A stretch of 49,280 nucleotides of DNA from a candidate division WWE3 bacterium RIFOXYD1_FULL_43_17 (GCA_001773385.1 MEWJ01000032.1:1-49280); one strand, 5' to 3'; shown: positions 34,070 to 42,126, counted from the first letter of the stretch. Notes: generated from the letters alone by a model not told the origin. A program made the numbers and translations.

Positions 34070-34372
34070 ATGTCCTTATCCTTTAAAAAGAAAAATGAGA
34101 ATTTTAAGTGCAGAAATTGTGGAACTTTTGTTATCGGAACGGGTTATACTAACCACTGCCCAAAATGTTTATATAGTGAACACGTAGATATTATGCCTGG
34201 AGACAGGGCAAATCCCTGCAAAGGACTGATGCAACCGGTCGGTATAGTAAAGAAACACGGGGAGTTCTTTGTGGTACACAAGTGCGAGCAGTGCGGTGAA
34301 GTAAAGCACAACAGAACATCAGAAGATGATGACCGGGATAAAATAATTGAAATATCTGTCCTACCCGTTTAA
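34070..34372 (+). CDS. RNHCP domain protein
   Basis: A 100-aa zinc-binding protein. CRNCG (residues 12-16), TNHCPKCLYSEHVD and PGDRANPC make up the RNHCP signature (here TNHCP), followed by CEQCG near the end, so up to eight cysteines can bind two metals. The family is widespread in small genomes, and its function is not established. It starts 2 bp after the hydrolase and its stop overlaps the stop of the convergent YdjM-UbiA gene by 3 bp. Confidence 0.85.
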   Translation: MSLSFKKKNENFKCRNCGTFVIGTGYTNHCPKCLYSEHVDIMPGDRANPCKGLMQPVGIVKKHGEFFVVHKCEQCGEVKHNRTSEDDDRDKIIEISVLPV

Positions 34373-35736
34373 CTTCTTTTTTCTCTCTTCCAAAGCTTTA
34401 TGTTAAACACACGGGTAAACGTTCCTTCTCTATCGTCCCCGTAACTCAAAAAATCCACCAGAGATCTCATCGCAGTCTTGGGTTTATACAAAACAGTCAT
34501 CGACAGTGCCACGACCATCACAACAATTCTGTAAAACAATCCGGGCTCGCCGAAAGTTCTAATAAGATAAGTTATAGACAAAACGTAGACCAGGTATTGA
34601 AATATCGTCAAATAGTCGGCGTAGTTCGTGTCCAGCATACTTTGAGCGTAACCTTCCTTATGTTCACGTACCTTTTTACCTGCAGCAATGCTTAAATACG
34701 CCAGCACGTCGGTAATAATTATGGCAGGAAAATTTAGGGGGGACGCCGAAGCAAGTACCAGTCCCGTTATCAGTTTCATGGAATGAAGCACAGTAGTCAT
34801 AACAATGTCCGAAACAGGAATTTTTCTTAGGAAGAAAAGGTAAAGCAAGTTTATAACCAAGAACGCCGCCAAAGCTAAAAATAAGACGTTAGATAAAAGG
34901 AGGGCGAAGACGAAAGAAAAGAATAGAAGTATCTTAAAAATTCTTCGTGCGGTTGCTACAGAAACTTCTCCCGAGGCTATAGCTCTTCCGTGTCTTTTTA
35001 CAGGGTGTTTTTTGTCAGATTCCAGGTCACGGATGTCATCCATAATATAAATTGCCCCGTAAAAAATAGGACTGAACAAAAAAGCCGCTAAGAAAATAAA
35101 TCCGACCTCTTTTAAAGTCAGACTAAAATCGTTCGCAAGAAAATATCCGTACACTAGCGGGAACGAACTCAAAATATTTGGAAAAAAGCGTATTAACTTG
35201 GTAAAAACAAATACTTTTTTCAGAAAAACCGGAGTATTTATCTTTTCACGTTTAAAAAGCAGGAACCAGTTAGGATTTATTCTGCCTAACAGTAGCCAGT
35301 CTTCAAAAATATCGTAGGAATAGTGTGTGATCATACCAAGTGTAAAAATGGCCGCTCCGTAATTTTCCTGAACAAAAGCGAAGTATGAGAAGAATACTAC
35401 GGCAATTAAAAGTGTTACGAGGTTATGAGAGTAAATGCCGGTGTTAAACTTGTGATTTTCAATGACAAATTTTTGAAATCCGAGCAGTTGTTTATTCCTG
35501 AGAAAGTGCCTGAGATTTTTAGCGTAGTCGGTTTTGCGTCCGTACGTAAAAATGTAAAACAAGTGGTCGGCGTCGGGTAAAACGGCTCCTACTGCGCCTA
35601 GTAATAATGAAGGTAAAAGTCCGTAACCGGGCTGAAAGTACCAAAATAGATAGCCCGAAACTGCTCCGACAAGAGCATGTAAGGGCATATGAAAGCTATT
35701 ACTTAATTTAGAAAACGACTCTTTACTGATAAACAT
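34369..35736 (-). CDS. YdjM-like membrane hydrolase fused to UbiA-type prenyltransferase
   Basis: A 455-aa polytopic protein. Residues about 15-160 resemble membrane-bound metal-dependent hydrolases (YdjM/DUF457): HALVGAVSGYLFW, VLPDADHLFYIF and a later THYSYDIFEDW supply the His/Asp ligands. Residues about 185-440 are a UbiA prenyltransferase with MDDIRDLESDKKHPVKR ... AIASG as the first Asp-rich motif and YLSIAAGKKVREHKE as the second. The latter resembles decaprenyl-phosphate phosphoribosyltransferases more than quinone enzymes. The fusion suggests transfer to, and processing of, a polyprenyl lipid in the membrane (inference). Both halves are in one frame without internal start signals. 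Confidence 0.75.
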   Translation of the reverse strand: MFISKESFSKLSNSFHMPLHALVGAVSGYLFWYFQPGYGLLPSLLLGAVGAVLPDADHLFYIFTYGRKTDYAKNLRHFLRNKQLLGFQKFVIENHKFNTGIYSHNLVTLLIAVVFFSYFAFVQENYGAAIFTLGMITHYSYDIFEDWLLLGRINPNWFLLFKREKINTPVFLKKVFVFTKLIRFFPNILSSFPLVYGYFLANDFSLTLKEVGFIFLAAFLFSPIFYGAIYIMDDIRDLESDKKHPVKRHGRAIASGEVSVATARRIFKILLFFSFVFALLLSNVLFLALAAFLVINLLYLFFLRKIPVSDIVMTTVLHSMKLITGLVLASASPLNFPAIIITDVLAYLSIAAGKKVREHKEGYAQSMLDTNYADYLTIFQYLVYVLSITYLIRTFGEPGLFYRIVVMVVALSMTVLYKPKTAMRSLVDFLSYGDDREGTFTRVFNIKLWKREKRS

Positions 35737-35776
35737 AACGTCATCTATTATACCGTGGGCAGAGGATTACGTGTTT

Positions 35777-36583
35777 TTAGAATATAGGATGAAAACTTTG
35801 ATTCATTTCCTCATCGTAATATTCGGAACCTCCGGAATCTTTTGCGAAGCTATACGCCTGCCCTAGCTTATACGTGTAAACCATTTTTGCGTCGGGAACG
35901 TATTTGAGAACGTAAATATAATTTATCCCGCAAAGTGTTTCAGGCATTTCCAAACCATCTCCTTCTACTCTTACGTCGTACACTTTGTTGTTCGCAGGAG
36001 TACTTGTCATAGTTCCAACTGAGCACCCCGCCCCAAACTGTGTCTGAACAAATGTTTCAAGGTCCTCTTTTGTCGGGACGGTTTTTGCCTGTATGTGCCA
36101 AGATATTTGTTCGACTTTAAGTCCGCTCAATGTATTGGATTTTTTCTCACATCCTCCGAAGTAAGTAACGTTGTTTATAGTCTTCGGGTCGGATAATTCA
36201 TAGATAAACTCGGGGGCGATAAATATGCCGTCGGTGTCCTCAAATATTTTTATGGGTACAGCTGCCGGTTTTGGTCTGTATGAAGTCTCACTTCCTTCGG
36301 TGATTTTTTCGCAGGAACCCTGATGTACGAACACATTTTTTGGATAGTTTATTGAGAACTTAAGGTCGGCGTTTGAATAAGACTTCCACCCTTCAGGCAC
36401 GAGATTATTTTCGATTTGTGTTTCCTCCGGGTCGATTATTTGTGGTCTGGTTACTTTGTCGGCCACTGTATTGGTGCTTACTGCGGTTCCCCCGCCCTCT
36501 TTGGTCAAAATTGCGAAGAGTCCCCCGCCTATAATAACGAGCAAAAAAGCACCGAATATTATCATTAGTGAGTTGTTTCTCAT
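35777..36583 (-). CDS. Membrane-anchored secreted protein, 268 aa
   Basis: An N-terminal membrane helix (about 5-25) is followed by a Thr-rich linker and an exported domain that opens with the W-x-x-Y-x-x-x-x-L-x-F-S-I-x-Y-P pattern (WKSYSNADLKFSINYP). This pattern is seen in many small PsbP-like exported proteins. Cysteines in SCEK, GGCEKK, AGCSVG-type context and LCGIN can form two disulfides. No function can be assigned. It is monocistronic, upstream of a tRNA pair on the same strand. Confidence 0.65.
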   Translation of the reverse strand: MRNNSLMIIFGAFLLVIIGGGLFAILTKEGGGTAVSTNTVADKVTRPQIIDPEETQIENNLVPEGWKSYSNADLKFSINYPKNVFVHQGSCEKITEGSETSYRPKPAAVPIKIFEDTDGIFIAPEFIYELSDPKTINNVTYFGGCEKKSNTLSGLKVEQISWHIQAKTVPTKEDLETFVQTQFGAGCSVGTMTSTPANNKVYDVRVEGDGLEMPETLCGINYIYVLKYVPDAKMVYTYKLGQAYSFAKDSGGSEYYDEEMNQSFHPIF

Positions 36584-36626
36584 TAGTCTATTTTATTCTT
36601 TTTTTAATAATGGATAAAGGAGCTTT

Positions 36627-36702
36627 TGGTGGGGAGGGTGGGGATCGAACCCACATAGCCGGTTTTTCAGACCGGTGCCTTGACCAACTTGGCTACCGCC
36701 CC
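36627..36702 (-). tRNA. tRNA-Phe (GAA)
   Basis: Anticodon stem CCGGT/ACCGG, loop CTGAAAA (GAA), T-arm GTGGG-TTCGATC-CCCAC, discriminator A, encoded CCA. The acceptor GGGGCGG/CCTCCCC has a C-U mismatch at the fifth pair. Confidence 0.9.
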
Positions 36703-36726
36703 ACGCCGAGCAACTAACAAATTTTC

Positions 36727-36802
<76 letters not shown>

Positions 36803-36871
36803 GTGCAACGTTATTATAAAGGAGGGTATCTAAAAATCAACAACTACGGCCTAAACGACACCACCGACTGT

Positions 36872-38536
36872 TTACCAGCTACCGCCACCACCGCCTCCGC
36901 CACCACCGCCACTAGAACCTCCTGAAAATCCACTGCTAAAGCCCGAAGAGCTCCTGGATGACGCGCTGGCGCTGTGAAACGAGTTATTTACGACAGAATT
37001 CATTACGGCCAGCCTTGTAAGATCGTCGCCCTGATACCATTCAGGATTGCCGGTAAATAGGTCTTTAAACCGTTTGAGCCAGACATCCTCCACTCCAAAG
37101 GCTGTTGCGTAAGGTAAAAGTTTCTCAAAAAACATCATTTCCTGGGCTTGAAAATCAAACTGCGGGTCCTGACTAACTAAAAAATTCTTCAATGAGACTG
37201 CTTCAGAGTAGGTTTGAATTCCCGAGTCAGGCCTTCTCGGACTTTTTCTTCCCCATATAAAGGACACCACGGCTAAAAAAACATTTCCGATAAAAAATGA
37301 CATTATCGCCAGGGCCAAATATCCACCCGACGTGTTCACAGGATTGGATTTGAAAATCCCGTTCTTTTTCAGATAATCTCCTGCATTAGTTGCGAGTGAG
37401 GTTCCTGCAATCCCAAACTTTTCATTTTTACTCAGTTCTTTTGTGGATACCTCTAAATCGTTCTCGGAAAAAATTGCGTTATAAATATCCTTTTCATATT
37501 TTCTTAATAAATCGTCGTCGGACTTTTCGGTTTTAGTAAAAATAAATTCTTTTTTCTCTTTTTGCGTAATTTTTAAATAGCCCCGTTGCGCCAGAGAAAT
37601 TATTGTTGCGGGGACAGCCTTATCTCCGGCAGTTACATCCGCAGTTATTGCTGTTTCCACAGGAGTCAAAGATTCACCGTCGGCAGTTTTAGGAGGAGAG
37701 AACCAGGCGGCTACTATTCTTGCAGTGTCCCTAACATGCTTTTTTTCACGCAGCCACTTAATTAGCAAGAAAATCGGCAAAAAGGCGTAAAAACAAGCCG
37801 CTACAATGCCCGCCAAGGCCATTAAAATCACCTGGACGATAGAAGGTTTGTCCTCAGCGGGCTCTAATACTGTTGCGTAGCCTTTAGGAAATTTTACTGC
37901 AAAAGTGAAAGCTTCTCCGGGGTTAATCCGGCTGGTTCCGAAAGTTATACCGTTTTGTAACCTATTTACCGTACAAGCTTTGTTGGTACTTCCTACAGGA
38001 CCTGTGTAACATACCCCATCCAGTTCTCCTTCTCCAAAGTTCTGTTCAAAATTAACAGAAACCATTGCGATATTTATGGGTATTTCCCAGCCACTTCCTA
38101 CCCCGTTCCAGTAGAACTCATCGTATGTTTCAAAGTAAGTAAGACCTCCCCTGACCAAGTAGGAGATAACGTATACGTGTTGTCCGGTAATAGTTGCATT
38201 AGGATCGCCTACCTTAAGCATTAAATCGTTTCCGGACTTGGTTGTGGTGTATTTATAATCGTTTCTTTTTTCGTCTGTAATTTTTCCCACTTTTATGTCC
38301 ATAACATAAGACTTTCCGTCCTGATTTACTTTTTTGTAGGGAATGTATCTAAAAATTCCGTGGCGTTGTTCATTACCGAAATCGTACAGAATAGTTTCCG
38401 TAATGTTTACGGATCCGTCTCTATTTACGAGTGCGTCAAATTGTAGGGTGTGGATTAATTCCTGGGCAGAAGCGCGCGCTGAGAAAAAAATGCACAGACT
38501 AGCCAACAGTACAGAAATTTTAAGTATTGTCCTCAT
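36872..38536 (-). CDS. DUF2207 membrane protein
   Basis: A 554-aa protein. Signal peptide (1-24); an exported DUF2207 N-terminal domain (about 28-220) with VNRDGSVNITETILYDF and HGIFRYIPY; a membrane helix (about 235-262); a cytoplasmic winged-helix-like segment (about 290-380); one or two more membrane helices (about 400-430); and a glycine-rich tail (SGGGGGGGGGGSW). This is the standard DUF2207 layout, abundant in CPR and many other bacteria with unknown function, possibly in envelope sensing. No operon partner is evident; tRNA genes flank it on both sides. Confidence 0.87.
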   Translation of the reverse strand: MRTILKISVLLASLCIFFSARASAQELIHTLQFDALVNRDGSVNITETILYDFGNEQRHGIFRYIPYKKVNQDGKSYVMDIKVGKITDEKRNDYKYTTTKSGNDLMLKVGDPNATITGQHVYVISYLVRGGLTYFETYDEFYWNGVGSGWEIPINIAMVSVNFEQNFGEGELDGVCYTGPVGSTNKACTVNRLQNGITFGTSRINPGEAFTFAVKFPKGYATVLEPAEDKPSIVQVILMALAGIVAACFYAFLPIFLLIKWLREKKHVRDTARIVAAWFSPPKTADGESLTPVETAITADVTAGDKAVPATIISLAQRGYLKITQKEKKEFIFTKTEKSDDDLLRKYEKDIYNAIFSENDLEVSTKELSKNEKFGIAGTSLATNAGDYLKKNGIFKSNPVNTSGGYLALAIMSFFIGNVFLAVVSFIWGRKSPRRPDSGIQTYSEAVSLKNFLVSQDPQFDFQAQEMMFFEKLLPYATAFGVEDVWLKRFKDLFTGNPEWYQGDDLTRLAVMNSVVNNSFHSASASSRSSSGFSSGFSGGSSGGGGGGGGGGSW

Positions 38537-38549
38537 ATATCTTTATAAA

Positions 38550-38636
38550 TGGTGGGCGAGACAGGACTTGAACCTGCACCGGTTTTACCCGACAACGACC
38601 TCAACGTTGCGCGTATACCAATTCCGCCACTCGCCC
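38550..38636 (-). tRNA. tRNA-Leu (GAG)
   Basis: Long-variable-arm tRNA: acceptor GGGCGAG/CTCGCCC, anticodon stem CAACG/CGTTG, loop TTGAGGT (GAG), T-loop TTCAAGT, discriminator A, encoded CCA. Confidence 0.93.
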
Positions 38637-38689
38637 AAACAGAAGGAATTATACCAGAATAGTCCCTATTTAATCACTAGATTAAAATC

Positions 38690-39148
38690 CTATTTAATCA
38701 CTATTTCTTCTGCCCCTATGACTGTTGATTCTGCGTAACCCCAAGTTAAATTGCCCTTAATTTCTACGTGCTGACCGTCGAAGACATCCATCCCTTCCAC
38801 CTCACGTGCAGGAGGATTGACTTGTAGCTTATCTACATCCATAGGTATTCCACGGGCGTTCTCTTCGAGAAGATACGGCTCATCAAAATAGAGCCAATAC
38901 CAATAATCACCTAAGTCCAGTTCAGCGGGTATTGCCTCCTTTTTAAGAGTTCCTACAAAGGTCTCCAAAGCAACCGGAGTTTCTACGGGCGTTACGTCAT
39001 CTACGGTCTCCGAAACACTCCCGTTAAGATTTTTCTCAATACCTTGAAGTCTGTTTTCAAGACCCCTGAGGTAGAAGAAATTGTAGAAGGAAATAAATAG
39101 GGCACCGAATGCCAAAGCAATAACCAAGGCGGTTTTTATGTTTTTCAT
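38690..39148 (-). CDS. Membrane-anchored hypothetical protein, 152 aa
   Basis: The ORF track start (39259) lies in tRNA-Leu; the first 37 codons there are tRNA sequence. The ATG at 39148 gives a typical anchor start (MKNIKTALVIALAFGALFIS), followed by a short coiled segment (RGLENRLQGIEKNL), an acidic linker and a small beta-rich exported domain with DVFDGQHVEIKGNLTWGYAES, resembling an OB or NfeD-type barrel. No family is certain. It begins 20 bp downstream of the tRNA 3' end and may be read through from the tRNA transcript. Confidence 0.6.
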   Translation of the reverse strand: MKNIKTALVIALAFGALFISFYNFFYLRGLENRLQGIEKNLNGSVSETVDDVTPVETPVALETFVGTLKKEAIPAELDLGDYWYWLYFDEPYLLEENARGIPMDVDKLQVNPPAREVEGMDVFDGQHVEIKGNLTWGYAESTVIGAEEIVIK

Positions 39149-39168
39149 CTTTTTATTAAACCAATTAC

Positions 39169-39253
39169 TGGTGCCAGAGGTGGGACTCGAACCCACACAC
39201 CTTGCGATACAGCCTTCTGAAGACTGCGCGTCTGCCAATTTCGCCACTCTGGC
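39169..39253 (-). tRNA. tRNA-Leu (CAG)
   Basis: Acceptor GCCAGAG/CTCTGGC, anticodon stem CAGTC/GGCTG, loop TTCAGAA (CAG), long variable arm, T-loop TTCGAGT, discriminator A, encoded CCA. Confidence 0.92.
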
Positions 39254-39300
39254 CTGCAATAATCAGATTATATAGCATTTGGAGGGTTATCAACAGAAAA

Positions 39301-39340
39301 AGAAAAGGCCCAAAGCTTTTTATAATTTATGCTTTGGGCC
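39301..39340 (-). terminator. Strong terminator of the 57-aa gene
   Basis: GGCCCAAAGC (39307-39316) and GCTTTGGGCC (39331-39340) form a perfect 10-bp stem. On the minus strand it is followed by CCTTTTCTTTTTC. It lies 12 bp after the 57-aa stop. Confidence 0.75.
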
Positions 39341-39352
39341 AATCAGTGGGTC

Positions 39353-39526
39353 TTAGTTCGGGTTCGGCCGTAGGGGGAACCGGCGCTTTCTGTGTCGCTC
39401 TACAGGATTGTTGAGACATTTGCTGGTGACGTTGTTACCTTTAATGTAGCTACCTTTTACCGGCCAATCTGGTTTGTTGCCGTTACCTGGATTTTGTATC
39501 TTCTTGAATCCCACGCTAAATGTCAT
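39353..39526 (-). CDS. Small basic protein, 57 aa (not in ORF track)
   Basis: Below the track cut-off but well supported: ATG at 39526 preceded by AGGAAAGGGGAGTAGG, stop at 39353, then a perfect terminator. The product starts MTFSVGFKKIQNPG and ends with a very basic tail (VERHRKRRFPLRPNPN); it has one cysteine and no membrane helix. The tail suggests RNA, ribosome or DNA binding. A promoter with the GCTTAAACCG word lies about 80-105 bp upstream. No family is recognised. Confidence 0.6.
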   Translation of the reverse strand: MTFSVGFKKIQNPGNGNKPDWPVKGSYIKGNNVTSKCLNNPVERHRKRRFPLRPNPN

Positions 39527-39604
39527 CCTACTCCCCTTTCCTAATAAGATTTTTTAGACGGACCCACTTATCTAGGGATATTAATACTCCCGGTGATTTA
39601 TAGC

Positions 39605-39633
39605 AATAATTTTTGTTGGGACGGTTTAAGCTA
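39605..39633 (-). promoter_or_regulatory. Promoter-like GCTTAAACCG element of the 57-aa gene
   Basis: On the minus strand TAGCTTAAACCGTCCC (from 39633) is followed 17 bp after TAGCTT by ATTATT (39610-39605). The -10 is poor; the upstream word matches the promoters at 32.7 and 42.1 kb. Confidence 0.4.
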
Positions 39634-39635
39634 AA

Positions 39636-39664
39636 TTGTCTTTCCACATTTTTATTGGTATTAT
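39636..39664 (+). promoter_or_regulatory. Promoter of the 137-aa gene
   Basis: TTGTCT (39636-39641), 17-bp spacer ending TTGG, TATTAT (39659-39664). The predicted start is near 39671, giving a 25-nt leader with GAGGAGGAGG before ATG 39696. It is divergent from the 57-aa gene promoter. Confidence 0.6.
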
Positions 39665-39695
39665 CGGGATAAATCATAATGAGGAGGAGGGTGAT

Positions 39696-40109
39696 ATGAA
39701 GGTAACTAGGAGTATGGAGCAATCGGATGCAGAATTGGTTGCCAGTACGTTGAACGAGAAATACCCTAGGCTACAAATTGTTAGCGAAAAGTGGCCGCGG
39801 GCAATTCTAGAGGACTGGGGTTTTGCGGAATGGGAAGACACCAGGGTTTGTTTTCTTGAAGTTACATTTCAGCCACAATTTGGGACGCCTAAGCTCAAGG
39901 CATCGCTCAAAGGGCACGTTGAGATCGGCGAGCTAACCATTGAATTTAGAGATTTCGATCCTTCCGCGTGCTCCACAGGAACTGCCTGCCAAAAACTTCT
40001 TAAGCTCCTGACCGCTTTGGCAAAGGATGTGTTAATACGGACCCGGCACAAATTCTATGTCGACGGTTCCGACGTAAGAGCTCCTATTGAGTCCATTCAG
40101 GTTATCTAG
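39696..40109 (+). CDS. Hypothetical protein, 137 aa
   Basis: The track start (39636) is in the promoter. The ATG at 39696 with GAGGAGGAGGGTGAT is the true start. The protein is soluble, with a mixed fold: helices at the N-terminus (QSDAELVASTLNEKYP), several strands (VCFLEVTFQP, VEIGELTIEFRDFD) and a helix with three cysteines nearby (SACSTGTACQKLLKLL). No family is recognised. It has its own promoter and is monocistronic. Confidence 0.6.
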   Translation: MKVTRSMEQSDAELVASTLNEKYPRLQIVSEKWPRAILEDWGFAEWEDTRVCFLEVTFQPQFGTPKLKASLKGHVEIGELTIEFRDFDPSACSTGTACQKLLKLLTALAKDVLIRTRHKFYVDGSDVRAPIESIQVI

Positions 40110-40159
40110 TTTCTGAGGCTCACATTTTTGCTAAAAGCAGACTTGTGGGCCATTTTTTT

Positions 40160-40197
40160 AAAAAAAAGCCACCTTAGTTTTTTAAACCTCGGTGGCT
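40160..40197 (-). terminator. Terminator of the 169-aa gene
   Basis: AGCCACC (40167-40173) and GGTGGCT (40191-40197) pair. On the minus strand a run of eight T follows. On the plus strand there is no T-run after the stem, so it serves the minus-strand gene. Confidence 0.65.
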
Positions 40198-40215
40198 ACT
40201 TAATGTAAAACTTTA

Positions 40216-40725
40216 TCATCCTATCCCCACAATAACTTCGGGTTGCATCCTAAGCAGGTCGGAGATGGTAAGTGTGCCGCAAACGTATTTTTTGAGCACG
40301 TCGTTCCGTAATCCCAGTCCGCCGGGGTTTTGCATAATCTCCAATTCAGTAGCATTTTGCCTTCTCATAAATGCTGCAGGATCGCATAAGACTATTTCAG
40401 CCAACTCTATATCGCTGCAGAGAGTGTCTTCTATAGCTTTTGACGTTTCTTCACGGCTGAAATAACCATACGAACACTCAGGCTTTGCATCCAGGATTTT
40501 GCGGGAATAGTTAAAATACCTGCAATGGTGCAAAAATCGAAGTCTGGCCTTCATCACAGTCTCAAGAGTCACCTTTTGGTTAAGAAGATCTTTCAAAATA
40601 TCAGGCACGGCCATGATAAATGATTTCGTTACTTCCTGTACTTTGTAAGGTTGGCATGTAACATCGGGGCTTCTGGCTACACGTTCCCAAATCTCACTAC
40701 CTGTTACAGTTCCGGTCGTGAACAT
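40216..40725 (-). CDS. Hypothetical protein, 169 aa
   Basis: TTAGGAGGAAAAATG gives a firm start. The protein is soluble, mostly helical and has four cysteines without CxxC spacing. It contains KARLRFLHHCRYFNYSRK, a basic aromatic helix, and the C-terminal half has two similar helix-turn segments (LEIMQNPGGLGLRNDVLKKYVCG). No family is recognised. TTGTTA with 17-bp spacing to TAATCT upstream could be its promoter. Monocistronic, with its own terminator. Confidence 0.6.
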   Translation of the reverse strand: MFTTGTVTGSEIWERVARSPDVTCQPYKVQEVTKSFIMAVPDILKDLLNQKVTLETVMKARLRFLHHCRYFNYSRKILDAKPECSYGYFSREETSKAIEDTLCSDIELAEIVLCDPAAFMRRQNATELEIMQNPGGLGLRNDVLKKYVCGTLTISDLLRMQPEVIVGIG

Positions 40726-40840
40726 TTTTCCTCCTAATTTTGTCGGAAAATGCAGAATAGATTATGGATTTGGAATAATTGTAACAAGGTTTGGATTTGG
40801 GGAATAGCGTTAATGTTTAAAAAGGCCAAAAGCCGGCAAA

Positions 40841-40891
40841 AAAATAACCCCTCGCATAGTCAACTATTACAGGTGTTAACTATTTGAGGGG
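40841..40891 (-). terminator. Terminator of the lipoprotein gene
   Basis: CCCCTC (40848-40853) pairs with GAGGGG (40886-40891), extended inside by ATAGT/ACTAT. The minus strand continues TTATTTTTTT. Confidence 0.65.
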
Positions 40892-40937
40892 CTTTGGAGG
40901 AGCAAATTTGCTTTAGAAAAAAAGCAATATGTTGCCC

Positions 40938-41405
40938 CTACTTGCAAAGCTGAAAGTGTGCCCAGTTAATTAAATGACCGCTACCATTTAACTGGATCAA
41001 TTCGCCTTGCACTTTAGATACGTTCCCGGCATCCGGAAAACTTTCTCGTATTGAGTCAGGAACAGCACATACATAATCTCCGACATGAAACGGATTTCCA
41101 AGCATCCAAACTTCTGAAAGTTCCATTTCCAACGGCTGAAACCATTCATGGTCGAACACGTAGGTACTACCATCGTTATACTCAATACGGACAAGATCGC
41201 GTGTAATATCAACGACCTTTCCACCTTGAATTGCAATGGCAACGTGTTCAGGATAATGGCTTTCTACATAATCCTTATTAGGATATATAGTCTGACCAAT
41301 TTGGAAGGGATTTGTTTCCTGCTCACTTGAACCGGAGCAACTAGGAAAAGACATTACCAAAATAACGACAACGACAACAGAGCAAAAAACATTTGTTTTC
41401 ATCAT
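40938..41405 (-). CDS. Lipoprotein with duplicated SH3/KOW-like domain
   Basis: A signal peptide with lipobox (VVVILVMSFPSCSG) predicts lipidation of Cys23. The mature part holds two similar halves: NPFQIGQTIYPNKDYVESHYP ending in HEWFQP, and NPFHVGDYVCAVPDSIRESFP ending in AHFQL. The shared pattern is NPFxxGxxxxxxxxxxxxxxP ... G(K/E)xxxxxxxG ... (W/H)FQ, an internal duplication of a small beta-barrel resembling SH3 or KOW folds. No family is assigned. GGAGATA precedes a double ATG, so 41405 or 41402 may be used. A near-consensus promoter lies upstream. Confidence 0.7.
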   Translation of the reverse strand: MMKTNVFCSVVVVVILVMSFPSCSGSSEQETNPFQIGQTIYPNKDYVESHYPEHVAIAIQGGKVVDITRDLVRIEYNDGSTYVFDHEWFQPLEMELSEVWMLGNPFHVGDYVCAVPDSIRESFPDAGNVSKVQGELIQLNGSGHLINWAHFQLCK

Positions 41406-41452
41406 TATCTCCAGTACAAAAATGTGTTGTTTGGATTAATTTGAACAGGGTA

Positions 41453-41481
41453 ATTCTAGCGCAAAAACTAACTTTTGTCAA
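41453..41481 (-). promoter_or_regulatory. Near-consensus promoter of the lipoprotein gene
   Basis: On the minus strand TTGACA (41481-41476), exactly 17 bp, TAGAAT (41458-41453). It starts 19 bp after the 3' end of tRNA-Lys. Confidence 0.7.
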
Positions 41482-41499
41482 ACTATAGGTTATAATATA

Positions 41500-41574
41500 T
41501 GGTGAGGACGGAGGGATTCGAACCCTCGACAAATCGGTTAAGAGCCGATTGCTCTACCACTGAGCTACGTCCCC
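41500..41574 (-). tRNA. tRNA-Lys (CTT)
   Basis: Acceptor GGGGACG/CGTCCTC (one G-U), anticodon stem ATCGG/CCGAT, loop CTCTTAA (CTT), T-arm GAGGG-TTCGAAT-CCCTC, discriminator A, encoded CCA. Confidence 0.93.
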
Positions 41575-41590
41575 AGGCTGCGTAATTATA

Positions 41591-42091
41591 CTACAAGGCT
41601 TTACTAGCAAAAGCAGTTTCTACCCATTTTCCGAGGAAAAAAGTGATTACCACTACCGCAAACCCTACCAGTAGATGTTCTGCCATCACCTCGTAGCGGT
41701 TTTGACCGGTCCTGTGAGAAATTCTAAGGCTTAGTAGAATCAAAACTAACGCCGAATAGACCACACTTACTATCACCGCTTGGGCTATAGGCAAAAATAT
41801 AAAGGGAATTAAAAACGAAAGTCCGATTAGAAGTTTTGTTACAAATGTGGAAATAGTGATATTGCGCACGTCTCTAGCAACGGGGTGTCTCTTCGATTCT
41901 TCCGAAATGTGTTCTCCCAGAGCATCAGAAAGTGCATCGGCGACACTGACCGTAACTATACCTCCGATAATTGCTAGTCTGTCTGACGATGCGGAATAAA
42001 GTCCTACAATCATACCTAGCGTAGTAATAACCCCGGAGGCTGAGCCAAATCCGAATCCCGCCATTAAAGAATCAGTGATTTTTAGTTTCAT
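41591..42091 (-). CDS. VIT/Ccc1-like membrane transporter
   Basis: A 166-aa protein with about five membrane helices. The first helices carry GFGFGSASGVITTLGMIVGLYSAS and ADALSDALGEHISEESKR, the DG-x-x-(T)-x-x-x-G and Asp/Glu-rich pattern of the vacuolar iron transporter (VIT1/Ccc1) family. It is shorter than canonical VIT proteins and lacks the long cytoplasmic metal-binding domain. It may move Fe2+ or Mn2+; the substrate is inference. The -10 box lies 7 bp before the ATG, so the mRNA is probably leaderless. Confidence 0.72.
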   Translation of the reverse strand: MKLKITDSLMAGFGFGSASGVITTLGMIVGLYSASSDRLAIIGGIVTVSVADALSDALGEHISEESKRHPVARDVRNITISTFVTKLLIGLSFLIPFIFLPIAQAVIVSVVYSALVLILLSLRISHRTGQNRYEVMAEHLLVGFAVVVITFFLGKWVETAFASKAL

Positions 42092-42098
42092 AGATTAA

Positions 42099-42126
42099 AT
42101 TATATTTTATGGGGCGGTTTAAGCAA
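42099..42126 (-). promoter_or_regulatory. Promoter of the VIT-like gene with GCTTAAACCG element
   Basis: On the minus strand TTGCTT (42126-42121), 16-bp spacer starting AAACCGCC, TATAAT (42104-42099). The ATG is at 42091, so transcription should begin at the start codon. Confidence 0.6.

Noticed and set aside
39528-39722. 64-aa minus-strand ORF
   Set aside because: It covers the divergent promoters and the Shine-Dalgarno of the 137-aa gene, has no ribosome site and no coding look.
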